Source: Methylotenera_A aquatica (GTDB lineage Bacteria; Pseudomonadota; Gammaproteobacteria; Burkholderiales; Methylophilaceae). Taken from it: 64,000 bases of DNA. Below, one piece after another: positions 53,568 to 61,305 of this stretch. Position numbers and translations under genes: made by a program. Below the pieces are notes generated by a model. The model saw nothing but the letters and a program-made list of their open reading frames with translations, was not told the DNA's origin and did no database searches. The DNA lies in the NCBI GenBank assembly GCA_965601485.1, contig OZ271846.1:124001-188000 (forward strand). The letters run 5' to 3'. Numbering within the stretch: position 1 is the stretch's first letter; every line of letters begins with the position of its first letter.

Positions 53568-53785
53568 GATGGCTCTGCACCTAAAGATGAGGTGTCAGAG
53601 GGTATGGTTTCTAACAAAATTTCGAGTTTTTCGCTTGCTAGCAACATATTGCTTTTTAAGGTGTTTGAGTTTTCTTGCGCGTGGCTTAATTTGTCACGCA
53701 ACTGAAGGTTTTCCTCGCGCAGTATTGCACACAAAGAAATCAACTTACCAATTTTGTCTTCTAATTTTTTTAAATCTGCCTTCAT
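53564..53785 (-). CDS. Short coiled-coil protein, ZapB-like (TIGR02449 type)
   Basis: The 73-residue product is almost wholly a predicted coiled coil (LKKLEDKIGKLISLCAILREEN, heptads of Leu/Ile) with a Ser-rich tail. Such small coiled-coil proteins are encoded directly upstream of zapA in beta- and gammaproteobacteria and are thought to serve as ZapB-like FtsZ-ring partners. The overlap with zapA (ATGA) supports a joint role in division. There is nothing else of note in the 143 bases upstream of it. Confidence 0.85.
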   Translation of the reverse strand: MKADLKKLEDKIGKLISLCAILREENLQLRDKLSHAQENSNTLKSNMLLASEKLEILLETIPSDTSSLGAEPS

Positions 53786-53928
53786 ACCTCACTATAAATG
53801 AAAAAATTCATTGTAGTCAATAGTTAAGGTGAACTATTCAAAGTAAATTAATATGTTTAATAGGCTTGTAGCGTAAACAATCAAATTACAAATCGTTAAT
53901 TCAATCCACATCACCGCCCAATAAAAGT

Positions 53929-53934
53929 TATAAT
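53929..53934 (+). promoter_or_regulatory. Putative -10 box of the btuB leader
   Basis: A perfect TATAAT lies about eight bases ahead of the start of the cobalamin aptamer, where the promoter of the leader should be. No good -35 match is seen 16-18 bases upstream, so the call is tentative. Confidence 0.45.
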
Positions 53935-53941
53935 TGTGTCT

Positions 53942-54160
53942 AGTTGTAAGGTGCCACTGTTAATTTCATATTAATAAGGGTGAAACTGGGAAATAGGTGC
54001 GTTAGTTTTGCGATTACTTTTTAAAGTAATTAAAAAATGACAATCCCTATGCTGCCCCCGCAACGGTAAGTGAGTGTAGTTTTGCTAATCAAGCCACTGA
54101 GTGTGCTTTAACTTGGGAAGGCGCAAATCATTCCTCACAAGCCCGGAGACCGGCCTTGCA
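53942..54160 (+). promoter_or_regulatory. Cobalamin (AdoCbl-type) riboswitch upstream of btuB
   Basis: The leader carries the classical B12 aptamer blocks in order: AAGGTGCCACTG near 53948, AAGGGTGAAACTGGGAA, AGGTGCG, the B12 box core ATGCTGCCCCCGCAACGGTAAG around 54048-54069 (written here over its centre GCCCCCGCAACGG), AAGCCACTG, TGGGAAGG and AAGCCCGGAGACCGGCC at the 3' end. Between the aptamer and the btuB ATG there are about 190 bases of expression platform. In proteobacteria such elements lower receptor synthesis when cobalamin is plentiful. Confidence 0.97.
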
Positions 54161-54352
54161 TCAAAACGTTAGGACATACCGCGGGGTGTCGGTAATCAAA
54201 ATAAAATATGCAGTTTATTCATTTTTGCTTTTGCTTTCATGCTTAAGCAAACTTATCAGCGTATTAAGTTCTGGTTTATTCAATCACTTCTGGTATTCCT
54301 TTTTTTTAAAAAAATGCATGCGGGGTCGCTTGCAAATAAGGATATTTTTGCC

Positions 54353-56278
54353 ATGAAAAAAACCATCATAGCCAGCCTAGTCGGCTTGGCAATTCATTCA
54401 TCTGGTTTTGCTGCCGAAAATTTAAATTTAGACGAAGTCACCGTAAAAGCAAATCGCTTTGTGCGCAAAGACACTGAAACCACTTTCGCTTCTGAAATTC
54501 ATACGGCTGCACAAATTGAATCATCTGGCGCAACTACGTTATACGATTTTTTAGCGCAACAAACTTCTTTAAATGTGCTGTCTGGCTTTGGTAACAAGGC
54601 TGCGCCACTCATCAATTTACGTGGATATGGCAATGAAAATGGCTACCAAAACGTTGCTATTACATTAGATGGACAACGTCTAAACAATATTGATTTAACG
54701 CCACAGCTATTGGGTGCTATTCCACTTAATGATATTGAACGGATTGAAATCAGCAAAGGTAGTGGTTCTGTTATTTATGGCGATGGCGCAGCGGCAGGTG
54801 CAATTCAGATTTACACAAAATCAAAAACTGGTGTATCGGTTACAGGTTCATTAGGTAATTATGGCCAAAAATCAGGCTATATTTCGGCAGGTATTGCTAG
54901 TCAGTATTTTGATATATCAGCCAGCGCGGCGGATGATAGTCATGATGGGTTTAGCAAAAAAGATATTTTTGGTCAGCATGATACGTTTGATAGCGCAACG
55001 CAAAATGTTAAACTTAAATTTAAGCCGATTGATGCTTTGCGTGTAAAAGCTGAAGCCACAAGTGCGCGCATCAGTACTTATTTTGTGGGCAATATGAGTG
55101 AGGCCGAATTTAAAGATAATCCGCGCCAAAACGCAGGTAATGCTTACACGTTTCAACGCTATGAAACCAACCAATGGCGCTTAGGTTTTGAATACGATAT
55201 CAGTCAAAAAATGACAGTAGAATATAATCACGGCAACGAAGACAAAACATCATTTTTTGATACCCCACAGCCACCATTTCCATTTTCACAATTGCGCGAT
55301 TACGATTATAAAAACGATGATCTGACAATTAAATACGTGGATGCCAATTTAAGAGCGTTAATCGGATATCAAAGTTTTGACGGCGCATTGCAGCGCACAT
55401 CTGATAAAACTAGCAAGGATAACTCAGGCTTATTTGCACAAGCCGAGTATCAAATAAACGATTTAACATTATCAACTGGCGCAAGGCATGAACGCGTGAT
55501 ATATAATTTTGCGCCAGTGGGTGGCACAAAGCTAAAAAAAGACAGTAATTTAGAAGCCTTTGATCTGGGTGTTAACTATAAATTTAGCCGAGAATTAAGT
55601 ATATTTACCAATTTTAACCAGGCATTTCAAGCCCCCGATCTTGACCGCTTTTTTGGCTTTGGTTTTGGATTTAACCCTAATATTGTGCCTGCCAAATCAC
55701 AAACATTTAATATCGGTTTAAATCATGTGTTGGCTAATAATCGTTTAAAAGTAACGGCTTTTCATACTGATTTAGAAAATGAAATCTACTTAGACATCGC
55801 TACGTTTAACAACACTAATATTGATGCATCGCATAAATATGGTGTTGAAGTGCAAGATTATTTTAAATTTAACAATCAATTAGGCGCCTCTTTAATTTAC
55901 AACTACACGCGCGCTAAAATTGATCGTGAAGATTCCGCTGGAGGCGCTTACAATGGAAAAGATTTGCCTGGTGTGCCTAAACATACGGTGGTTACGAATC
56001 TAAATTACCAATTTTTGAATCATGCTAATCTTAATTTTAATCACACTTGGCGTGCAAAAGCCTATGCGTTTAACGATTTTGAAAATAATTTTAACCAAAA
56101 GCAAGATAACTATGAATCGACAAATTTAGCGTTGAGTTATCAATATAAAAATTTCAATTTCTTTACGGTAATCAATAATATTTTTGAGCACAAAAATTCG
56201 ATTCAAGTACAAGATGATGCGATTTACCCAATCGATTTTGTGCGTACCTGGCGCGTTGGAATGCGGGCAGATTTTTAA
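54353..56278 (+). CDS. btuB: TonB-dependent cobalamin receptor BtuB-like
   Basis: The 641-residue protein has a signal peptide (residues 1-21, IIASLVGLAIHSSGFAA), a TonB box DEVTVKAN, a plug domain (about residues 40-145) with RGYGNENGYQNVAITLDG, ERIEISKGSGSVIYGDGAAAGAIQI, and a barrel ending TWRVGMRADF. The cobalamin riboswitch in front of it fixes the substrate as a corrinoid. The ATG at 54353 follows AATAAGGATA; an open frame back to 54239 is leader sequence. btuM, bluB and cob genes follow. Confidence 0.93.
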   Translation: MKKTIIASLVGLAIHSSGFAAENLNLDEVTVKANRFVRKDTETTFASEIHTAAQIESSGATTLYDFLAQQTSLNVLSGFGNKAAPLINLRGYGNENGYQNVAITLDGQRLNNIDLTPQLLGAIPLNDIERIEISKGSGSVIYGDGAAAGAIQIYTKSKTGVSVTGSLGNYGQKSGYISAGIASQYFDISASAADDSHDGFSKKDIFGQHDTFDSATQNVKLKFKPIDALRVKAEATSARISTYFVGNMSEAEFKDNPRQNAGNAYTFQRYETNQWRLGFEYDISQKMTVEYNHGNEDKTSFFDTPQPPFPFSQLRDYDYKNDDLTIKYVDANLRALIGYQSFDGALQRTSDKTSKDNSGLFAQAEYQINDLTLSTGARHERVIYNFAPVGGTKLKKDSNLEAFDLGVNYKFSRELSIFTNFNQAFQAPDLDRFFGFGFGFNPNIVPAKSQTFNIGLNHVLANNRLKVTAFHTDLENEIYLDIATFNNTNIDASHKYGVEVQDYFKFNNQLGASLIYNYTRAKIDREDSAGGAYNGKDLPGVPKHTVVTNLNYQFLNHANLNFNHTWRAKAYAFNDFENNFNQKQDNYESTNLALSYQYKNFNFFTVINNIFEHKNSIQVQDDAIYPIDFVRTWRVGMRADF

Positions 56279-56292
56279 GATTCATTCTCATC

Positions 56293-56345
56293 AAAAAAGC
56301 CACAAAATGGTATGATTCAACATTATTTATTTGTGGCTTTTTTAA
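56293..56345 (+). terminator. Terminator-like hairpin after btuB
   Basis: AAAAAAGCCACAAA and TTTGTGGCTTTTTT form a long A/T-flanked stem around a 24-base AT-rich loop, starting 15 bases after the btuB stop. It may attenuate rather than stop transcription into btuM 22 bases further on. Confidence 0.7.
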
Positions 56346-56366
56346 GCTTTAAACACAGGGTTCAGT

Positions 56367-56948
56367 ATGCAAAATAGTTTAAGTGTATCAAAACAACTTT
56401 TATTCGCTGCAGCGATTGCATTTTTTATGTTGTTAACGCGTGGAAGTCATGTGCTCACGCAGGTTTCTTTGCCGGATGCAAGTTTGGTCTTGTTTTTATT
56501 GGGCGGTTTATTGTTAAAGCGTTCTGCTTGCTTTGCTGGTTTTTTTGTGTTGGCAACGGTAATTGATTTTAGCGCAGCGGCATTTGACCCGGCGCAAAGT
56601 TTTTGCCTAACTAACAGCTATTGGGGATTGATTCCAGCATATGGTGTCATGTGGCTGGGCGGCTTGTGGTTAAGCAAACAAAACACCGTTTTTGCACCAA
56701 ATTTAAAAGCCGTTTCTGCCTATGTTTTAGTTAGTTTAATCACTACGTTTTTGGCGTTTGTTATTTCTACTCAAACTTATTATCTATTTTCTGGTCTTTT
56801 TCCTGCTGAAGGTTTAATCGAATCCATGCAGCGTGGTTGGGAGTATTTATCAAATTGGATGGGTTTTGCGGCTATGTATTTTGCCTTTGTTTGGTTAAGC
56901 GTAGCCTTATGGCGCAGCATAAAACCTTTGCAAACGTCAAAAGCTTAA
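56367..56948 (+). CDS. btuM: Solitary vitamin B12 transporter BtuM
   Basis: This 193-residue protein has about six membrane helices and no ATPase partner. Its candidate ligand residues sit at the positions I recall for BtuM of Thiobacillus denitrificans, an ECF-S-component-like protein that binds and decyanates cobalamin: Cys80 (AQSFCLTNSYWG, the cobalt ligand), His28, Asp67 and Tyr85; an Arg is at 156. The gene lies between the riboswitch-controlled btuB and bluB, and there is no btuCDF in the window, which fits a one-gene inner-membrane importer. The match of residues is by memory and inspection, not alignment. Confidence 0.87.
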   Translation: MQNSLSVSKQLLFAAAIAFFMLLTRGSHVLTQVSLPDASLVLFLLGGLLLKRSACFAGFFVLATVIDFSAAAFDPAQSFCLTNSYWGLIPAYGVMWLGGLWLSKQNTVFAPNLKAVSAYVLVSLITTFLAFVISTQTYYLFSGLFPAEGLIESMQRGWEYLSNWMGFAAMYFAFVWLSVALWRSIKPLQTSKA

Positions 56949-56965
56949 TGCGAATTAATTGTTAT

Positions 56966-56994
56966 AAGCCGCTTGTAGCCAAGCGGCTTTTTTT
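56966..56994 (+). terminator. Rho-independent terminator after btuM
   Basis: AAGCCGCTTG, loop TAGC, CAAGCGGCTTTTTTT: a perfect 10-bp stem with a T-tract, 17 bases after the btuM stop and 25 bases before bluB. Confidence 0.88.
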
Positions 56995-57018
56995 GCGTCA
57001 AAACTACTCATCATCACC

Positions 57019-57690
57019 ATGACTAATCCCCACGCATACAGCTTAGATGAGCAAGCCGCCATCTACAAAGTGATTCGCGAGCGTCGAGATATGCGACATT
57101 TTTTGCCAATGCCTGTTGATAGCGCTCTTTTGCAAAAAATATTAGCCGCCGCGCATCACGCACCCAGTGTTGGACTGATGCAGCCATGGCGTTTTATTCG
57201 TATTACCGATTTGAAAATTCGCCAAGCAATTCACAAACAAGTAGATGCAGAGCGTGTTAAAACAGCGCAGGCGATTGGCGAATCTGAAACACCCGCGCGT
57301 ATGTCAGAATTTTTACGTTTAAAAGTAGAAGGTATTTTAGTGTGCGGTGAGGTTTTGGTTGCCACACTTTGCGATAAGCGCGAAAACAATATATTCGGGC
57401 GCCGCACTATGCCCGAAATGGATATTGCATCAGTCAGTTGCGCTATTCAAAATATGTGGCTAGCCGCGCGTGCAGAGGGTTTAGGCTTGGGCTGGGTCAG
57501 TTTATTTGACCCGATTGATCTTTCGCAATTATTGAACATGCCAGCCGATGCAAAACCGATCGCTGTGCTTTGTTTGGGGCATGTGGACAGCTTTTATAAA
57601 GAACCCATGCTGGTTGAAACGGGCTGGAAAATTGAAAAACCGTTGGCAGAAATGTTAATGGAAAATGGTTGGAATGATGATGCAAAGTAA
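57019..57690 (+). CDS. bluB: 5,6-dimethylbenzimidazole synthase BluB
   Basis: The 223-residue nitroreductase-fold protein has the BluB wording VIRERRDMRHFLPMPV, HHAPSVGLMQPWRFI and GLGLGWVSLFDP, including the FMN-binding Arg and the lid Asp/Ser region of this subfamily. It cleaves FMN to make the lower ligand of cobalamin with oxygen. Its 3' end overlaps cobU by 14 bases (start 57677). Presence of BluB means the cell can make dimethylbenzimidazole rather than depend on imported base. Confidence 0.95.
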   Translation: MTNPHAYSLDEQAAIYKVIRERRDMRHFLPMPVDSALLQKILAAAHHAPSVGLMQPWRFIRITDLKIRQAIHKQVDAERVKTAQAIGESETPARMSEFLRLKVEGILVCGEVLVATLCDKRENNIFGRRTMPEMDIASVSCAIQNMWLAARAEGLGLGWVSLFDPIDLSQLLNMPADAKPIAVLCLGHVDSFYKEPMLVETGWKIEKPLAEMLMENGWNDDAK

Positions 57691-58213
57691 AGTCACACTT
57701 ATTTTGGGTGGCGCACGCTCTGGTAAAAGTAGCTACGCAGAACAGCTGGCAATAAAATCTGGCTTGCCTGTGACTTATATTGCTACGGCCTTGGTGTTTG
57801 ATGATGAGTTTGGTCAACGGGTGGCGCACCATAAAAACCGCCGCCCAGATGACTGGAAAACGGTTGAGCAGGCTCATGACTTGGCACTTGCCTTGCAAAA
57901 CCATGCCACTGCTGGGCAGTGCGTGATTGTAGATTGCCTCACCTTATGGTTAGCGCAATGTATTTGCTCCGATTGCGCGCAGCCTGAAACGCAAGATTGG
58001 CAATCGGAACGCGAAGCTTTGCTGCAAGTACTTCCAAAGCTAGCTGGAACAGTCATTTTGGTCAGCAACGAAGTAGGTATGGGTATTGTTCCTTTAGGCG
58101 CAATTAATCGCCAGTTTCAAGATGAGCAAGGCAGGCTGAATCAAGTCGTGGCGCAGCTAGCCGATGAAGTGGTGTTTATTGCTGCTGGTTTGCCACTTAA
58201 ACTAAAAGGATAG
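57677..58213 (+). CDS. cobU: Bifunctional adenosylcobinamide kinase / adenosylcobinamide-phosphate guanylyltransferase CobU
   Basis: The protein has the P-loop LILGGARSGKSSYAEQLA, the GMP-attachment His region (VAHHKNRRPDDWKTVE), VDCLTLWL and SNEVGMGIVP, all standard for CobU/CobP. It phosphorylates adenosylcobinamide and transfers GMP, preparing it for CobS. The start at 57677 gives 178 residues; ATGs at 57665, 57674 and 57680 are also in frame and lie inside bluB. Confidence 0.94.
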   Translation: MMQSKVTLILGGARSGKSSYAEQLAIKSGLPVTYIATALVFDDEFGQRVAHHKNRRPDDWKTVEQAHDLALALQNHATAGQCVIVDCLTLWLAQCICSDCAQPETQDWQSEREALLQVLPKLAGTVILVSNEVGMGIVPLGAINRQFQDEQGRLNQVVAQLADEVVFIAAGLPLKLKG

Positions 58214-58219
58214 ATATAT

Positions 58220-58438
58220 ATGAATAGTCAATTTGAATTAAAAGGTGAGTTCATAGCACTTTGCGATTTGCTTAAAACTACAGGCATTGCCGATAGCGGC
58301 GGCCAAGGCAAAGCATTTGTGGCCAATGGCATTGTGATGGTAGATGGCAAAACTGAATTGCGTAAAACCGCCAAAATTCGTGTGGGGCAAGTGGTGGAAT
58401 GTTTTGATAATCGCATTACGGTAACTTCAGCGGCTTAG
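58220..58438 (+). CDS. RNA-binding S4 domain protein (YbcJ-like)
   Basis: The 72-residue protein is an isolated S4 domain: FIALCDLLKTTGIADSGGQGKAFVANGIVMVDG followed by ELRKTAKIRVGQVVECFDNRI. YbcJ-type proteins bind structured RNA; the precise role is unknown. It follows cobU by six bases and ends three bases from cobC on the opposite strand, so its place in the B12 locus may be incidental. Confidence 0.9.
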   Translation: MNSQFELKGEFIALCDLLKTTGIADSGGQGKAFVANGIVMVDGKTELRKTAKIRVGQVVECFDNRITVTSAA

Positions 58439-58441
58439 CAC

Positions 58442-59020
58442 TCAAAGGTTCACAAAATTAATTTTGGGTACAGCCCCTAATTTTGTATCACCAAATTCTA
58501 GTTGCGTAATGCTGCCGTAATCGATTGTAAATCTAAACAAACCTTTAAGTGGCATATTTAGCACATGCGCCAGCAGGGCGCGGATCATGCCACCGTGCGT
58601 CACAATGGCGATATTGCCTTTTGGATAATGCGCTAAAATCTCTTCTAGGAAATGGATGCCACGCTGTTGCAGTTGGCTAAATGTTTCGCCGTTTGGCGGG
58701 GCTAAATTGGCATAATTGTGTGCCCATGCATCAAAAATATCGCGTGGAATATCATCCCAAGCAGACATTTCCCAATCTCCAAAATTCAGTTCCATTAGGC
58801 GATTGTCAACAATCGGCTCTCCGATTTCCAGTACATTAGCAAGCTTTAAGCAACGCTGTAAAGGGCTGGCATAAATCGCGTCAAATGCGGTATTGATAAG
58901 CTTTTGTTGTGTAGGTAGTGCTTCATCCATAAAGCCGCTGGCAACATCAACATCACTTTGCCCATAACAAATGCCTGCAGGCACTTGCAGTGAAGTATGT
59001 CTAATTAAAAAAAGCTTCAA
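58442..59020 (-). CDS. cobC: Alpha-ribazole-5'-phosphate phosphatase CobC
   Basis: This 192-residue histidine phosphatase begins LFLIRHTSLQVPAGICYGQSDVDV, in which RHT plus CYGxxDVDV is the CobC form of the RHG motif; the second catalytic His is in IVTHGGMIRALL and Glu in LNFGDWEMSAW. It removes phosphate from alpha-ribazole phosphate or the final cobalamin phosphate. Its start overlaps the cobS stop by four bases on the minus strand. Confidence 0.93.
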   Translation of the reverse strand: MKLFLIRHTSLQVPAGICYGQSDVDVASGFMDEALPTQQKLINTAFDAIYASPLQRCLKLANVLEIGEPIVDNRLMELNFGDWEMSAWDDIPRDIFDAWAHNYANLAPPNGETFSQLQQRGIHFLEEILAHYPKGNIAIVTHGGMIRALLAHVLNMPLKGLFRFTIDYGSITQLEFGDTKLGAVPKINFVNL

Positions 59021-59823
59021 AGGTCAGACCCTAAATTAATACTCCAAGCAAGAACACCCAAATAAAATGCCAGCTCTGTGATTTGTTGTGTGGCGCCCAG
59101 ACAGTCGCCTGTATAGCCGCCCAGCCAGCGTTTGATTTTGTGGCGCCACCAAAACCAACTTAATACTATTGGTATTAATGTAAAGGCCAAAAATTTTAAA
59201 ATAATTAAATGTGAGTAATCGCTCACATTTAATGTAAGAATCACTCCAAAAAGTGGCAACAAACCGAACAGGTTTGCAAGCAGCAAGCTTCGCATACTGA
59301 TCTGCGTCGCAAGTGGTTTAGCTTTACCGCTTATTTTTACATAGTCCAAGCTTTGCATCATCCACAACGCACTTAAGCGGCTTAGCGCATGCGCAGTAAC
59401 GAGAGATATTGTGATTAAGATAAAGTTTAAGGCGTTAAGCGTTTGAAATTTTGCAAAAAGCATCAAGAATAGCGCCACTGCGCCGAAAGTACCCAGCCTA
59501 GAATCTTGCATAATGGAGATGATTTTATCTTTATTCCAACCACCGCCAAGCCCATCTGCACTGTCAGCAAGGCCGTCTTCATGAAAGGCCCCAGTGGTAT
59601 AAATAGTAGCTGCCATGCTAGTTAAAACGGCAATCGTCTTAGGTAAAAATAAGTAAGTCACATAAAAAACAAGGGCGCCAATTAAGCCAATTAATATGCC
59701 AATTAGCGGAAAATATTTGCTGGCATGATTTAAATCCGATTCCTGAAAATCATTAAAGCTTGGAACGGGTATGCGAGTAAAAAAGCCCACGGCCAACAAA
59801 AAATATTGCCATTGTTTTTTCAT
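59017..59823 (-). CDS. cobS: Adenosylcobinamide-GDP ribazoletransferase CobS
   Basis: The 268-residue membrane enzyme has six or so hydrophobic helices and the CobS motifs FFTRIPVPSF, GAFHEDGLADSADGLGGGW with the metal-binding acidic residues, and LGGYTGDCLGATQQ near the C-terminus. It joins activated cobinamide to alpha-ribazole, the last assembly step of cobalamin. cobT lies two bases upstream and cobC overlaps its end. Confidence 0.96.
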   Translation of the reverse strand: MKKQWQYFLLAVGFFTRIPVPSFNDFQESDLNHASKYFPLIGILIGLIGALVFYVTYLFLPKTIAVLTSMAATIYTTGAFHEDGLADSADGLGGGWNKDKIISIMQDSRLGTFGAVALFLMLFAKFQTLNALNFILITISLVTAHALSRLSALWMMQSLDYVKISGKAKPLATQISMRSLLLANLFGLLPLFGVILTLNVSDYSHLIILKFLAFTLIPIVLSWFWWRHKIKRWLGGYTGDCLGATQQITELAFYLGVLAWSINLGSDL

Positions 59824-59825
59824 AT

Positions 59826-60884
59826 TTAAACAGGGCTCTCAGCATCAAGTGCATGGCTGACAGAGGCACTCTCAAAGCTAGCCATCTCATTTAAAAAATT
59901 AACCGCCGCTTGCACCAGTGGGTATGCAAGTGCAGTCCCTGTACCTTCGCCTAAGCGCAAATCTAAATCTAGCAAAGTTGTTACGTGTAAACAAGTTAAT
60001 AGTTGCCGATGCGCTTGCTCCTTTGAGCAATGGGTAAATACGCAATAATCTAAAACATTAGGCTGCATTTTGTAAACAACAAGCAACGCAGCACTTGCTA
60101 TAAAGCCATCAATAAGCAAAATGGCTTTTTGCTCAGCCGCGGCCAACATTGCACCCGCCATCATGGCGATCTCAAAACCACCAAAGGTTGCTAGCGCTTG
60201 AATCGCATCACGCCCATCAAGCGCATGATGGGCAATGGCTTGTTTCAATATGCTGGTTTTATGCGTTAAGCCGGCATCATCCAAACCAGTGCCGCGGCCC
60301 ACGCATTGCTCAATCGGTATGCCGCACAATATACTCATTAAGGTGCTGGCAGAGGAGGTATTGCCGATGCCCATTTCACCAAAACCCATTATGTTGCAGC
60401 CAGCATCTAATTCCTCTTTGGCCAGTGCTGCACCTACTGTAATCGCTTGGTCACATTGATCAAGAGTCATGGCTGGTTGATATAAAAAGTTAGCTGTGCC
60501 CATCGCAATTTTTGCATCAATTAAATATGGGTGCGATGCAAAGATATGATTCACACCAGCATCAATAATGCGTAAATCAATATGCATTTGACGCGCAAAA
60601 ATATTAATTGCTGCGCCGCCTTGCAAAAAATTGAGCACCATTTGTGCAGTAACACATTGTGGATAAGGGCTAACATTACTTTTCGTAATGCCATGATCAC
60701 CAGCAAATACTAATAAATTGGGCTTATTTAATTGTGGCGTTAAGCTTTGTTGAATTTGGCCAGTCTGAAATGCTAAAGCTTCTAATTTTCCAAGCGCGCC
60801 AAATGGCTTAGTTTTTTGATTTATCTTATTTGAAAGTGCGGCATTTAAGCTGTTGTCTAAAGGCAAAATATGGAAAGTCTTCAT
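59826..60884 (-). CDS. cobT: Nicotinate-nucleotide-dimethylbenzimidazole phosphoribosyltransferase CobT
   Basis: The 352-residue protein has KPFGALGKLEALAFQTGQIQ, VFAGDHGITKSNVSPYPQCVTAQMV, the catalytic-region MGFGEMGIGNTSSAS and RLGEGTGTALAYPLVQAA with the active Glu. It makes alpha-ribazole phosphate from dimethylbenzimidazole, the product of BluB encoded 2.1 kb away. The ATG at 60884 is preferred: the frame is open to 60923, but that stretch is a terminator hairpin of the preceding gene. Confidence 0.96.
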   Translation of the reverse strand: MKTFHILPLDNSLNAALSNKINQKTKPFGALGKLEALAFQTGQIQQSLTPQLNKPNLLVFAGDHGITKSNVSPYPQCVTAQMVLNFLQGGAAINIFARQMHIDLRIIDAGVNHIFASHPYLIDAKIAMGTANFLYQPAMTLDQCDQAITVGAALAKEELDAGCNIMGFGEMGIGNTSSASTLMSILCGIPIEQCVGRGTGLDDAGLTHKTSILKQAIAHHALDGRDAIQALATFGGFEIAMMAGAMLAAAEQKAILLIDGFIASAALLVVYKMQPNVLDYCVFTHCSKEQAHRQLLTCLHVTTLLDLDLRLGEGTGTALAYPLVQAAVNFLNEMASFESASVSHALDAESPV

Positions 60885-60903
60885 GCCAAATAGTTTAAAT
60901 GAA

Positions 60904-60936
60904 AAACCCGCAAAACTTTTCAACTTTGCGGGTTAA
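60904..60936 (-). terminator. Terminator of the alanine-rich lipoprotein gene
   Basis: On the minus strand AACCCGCAAAG and the complementary TTTGCGGGTT flank a short loop and are followed by a T-tract. It ends 19 bases before the cobT ATG and separates cobTSC from the upstream lipoprotein gene. Confidence 0.85.
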
Positions 60937-60996
60937 ATTTCAATATAGTTTTTTCTAAATATTTATTATTAGACTACTCTTTATGGCGGTAGTAAA

Positions 60997-61284
60997 TTAC
61001 TTAGCCGCTTCAGCCGCTGCATCTTTTGACGATTGTAAAGCATCAACTGCATCTTCTTTGGCTTCTGTTGCCGCTTCATATGTGGCAGTTGCCGCATCTT
61101 TTGCTGCATCAGTCACAACTTCTTTAGTTTCAGTTGCCACGGCGCCAGCGACTTCTTTAGTTGCGTCAACCACCTCACCCATTTCTTCTTTCATATTTTC
61201 TACTGCATCATTAGATTTGCTGCAACCTGCAACCAGTGTTAGAGCAAAAATACATGCTAATAATGCGCGTAAAAATGTATTCAT
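60997..61284 (-). CDS. Small alanine-rich lipoprotein with repeated amphipathic helix
   Basis: The 95-residue product has a lipoprotein signal (LRALLACIFALTLVAGCSK, Cys21), then about 70 residues that are mainly Ala, Glu, Lys, Asp, Val and Thr in repeats of about 11 (VDATKEVAGAVATETKEVVTD), with no Pro or Gly and no aromatic other than one Tyr. This should be one long amphipathic helix, like other small helical envelope lipoproteins or LEA-type stress proteins. The complementary strand is also open across its length, a side-effect of the repeat composition. No specific function can be named. Confidence 0.8.
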   Translation of the reverse strand: MNTFLRALLACIFALTLVAGCSKSNDAVENMKEEMGEVVDATKEVAGAVATETKEVVTDAAKDAATATYEAATEAKEDAVDALQSSKDAAAEAAK

Positions 61285-61305
61285 GGTAAACCCCCTTATT
61301 AATTG

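Noticed and set aside
54156..54356. Short plus-strand frame between the cobalamin riboswitch and btuB
   Set aside because: It begins within the 3' end of the aptamer and lies in the expression platform; no ribosome site and no similarity. A leader peptide cannot be excluded but is not supported.
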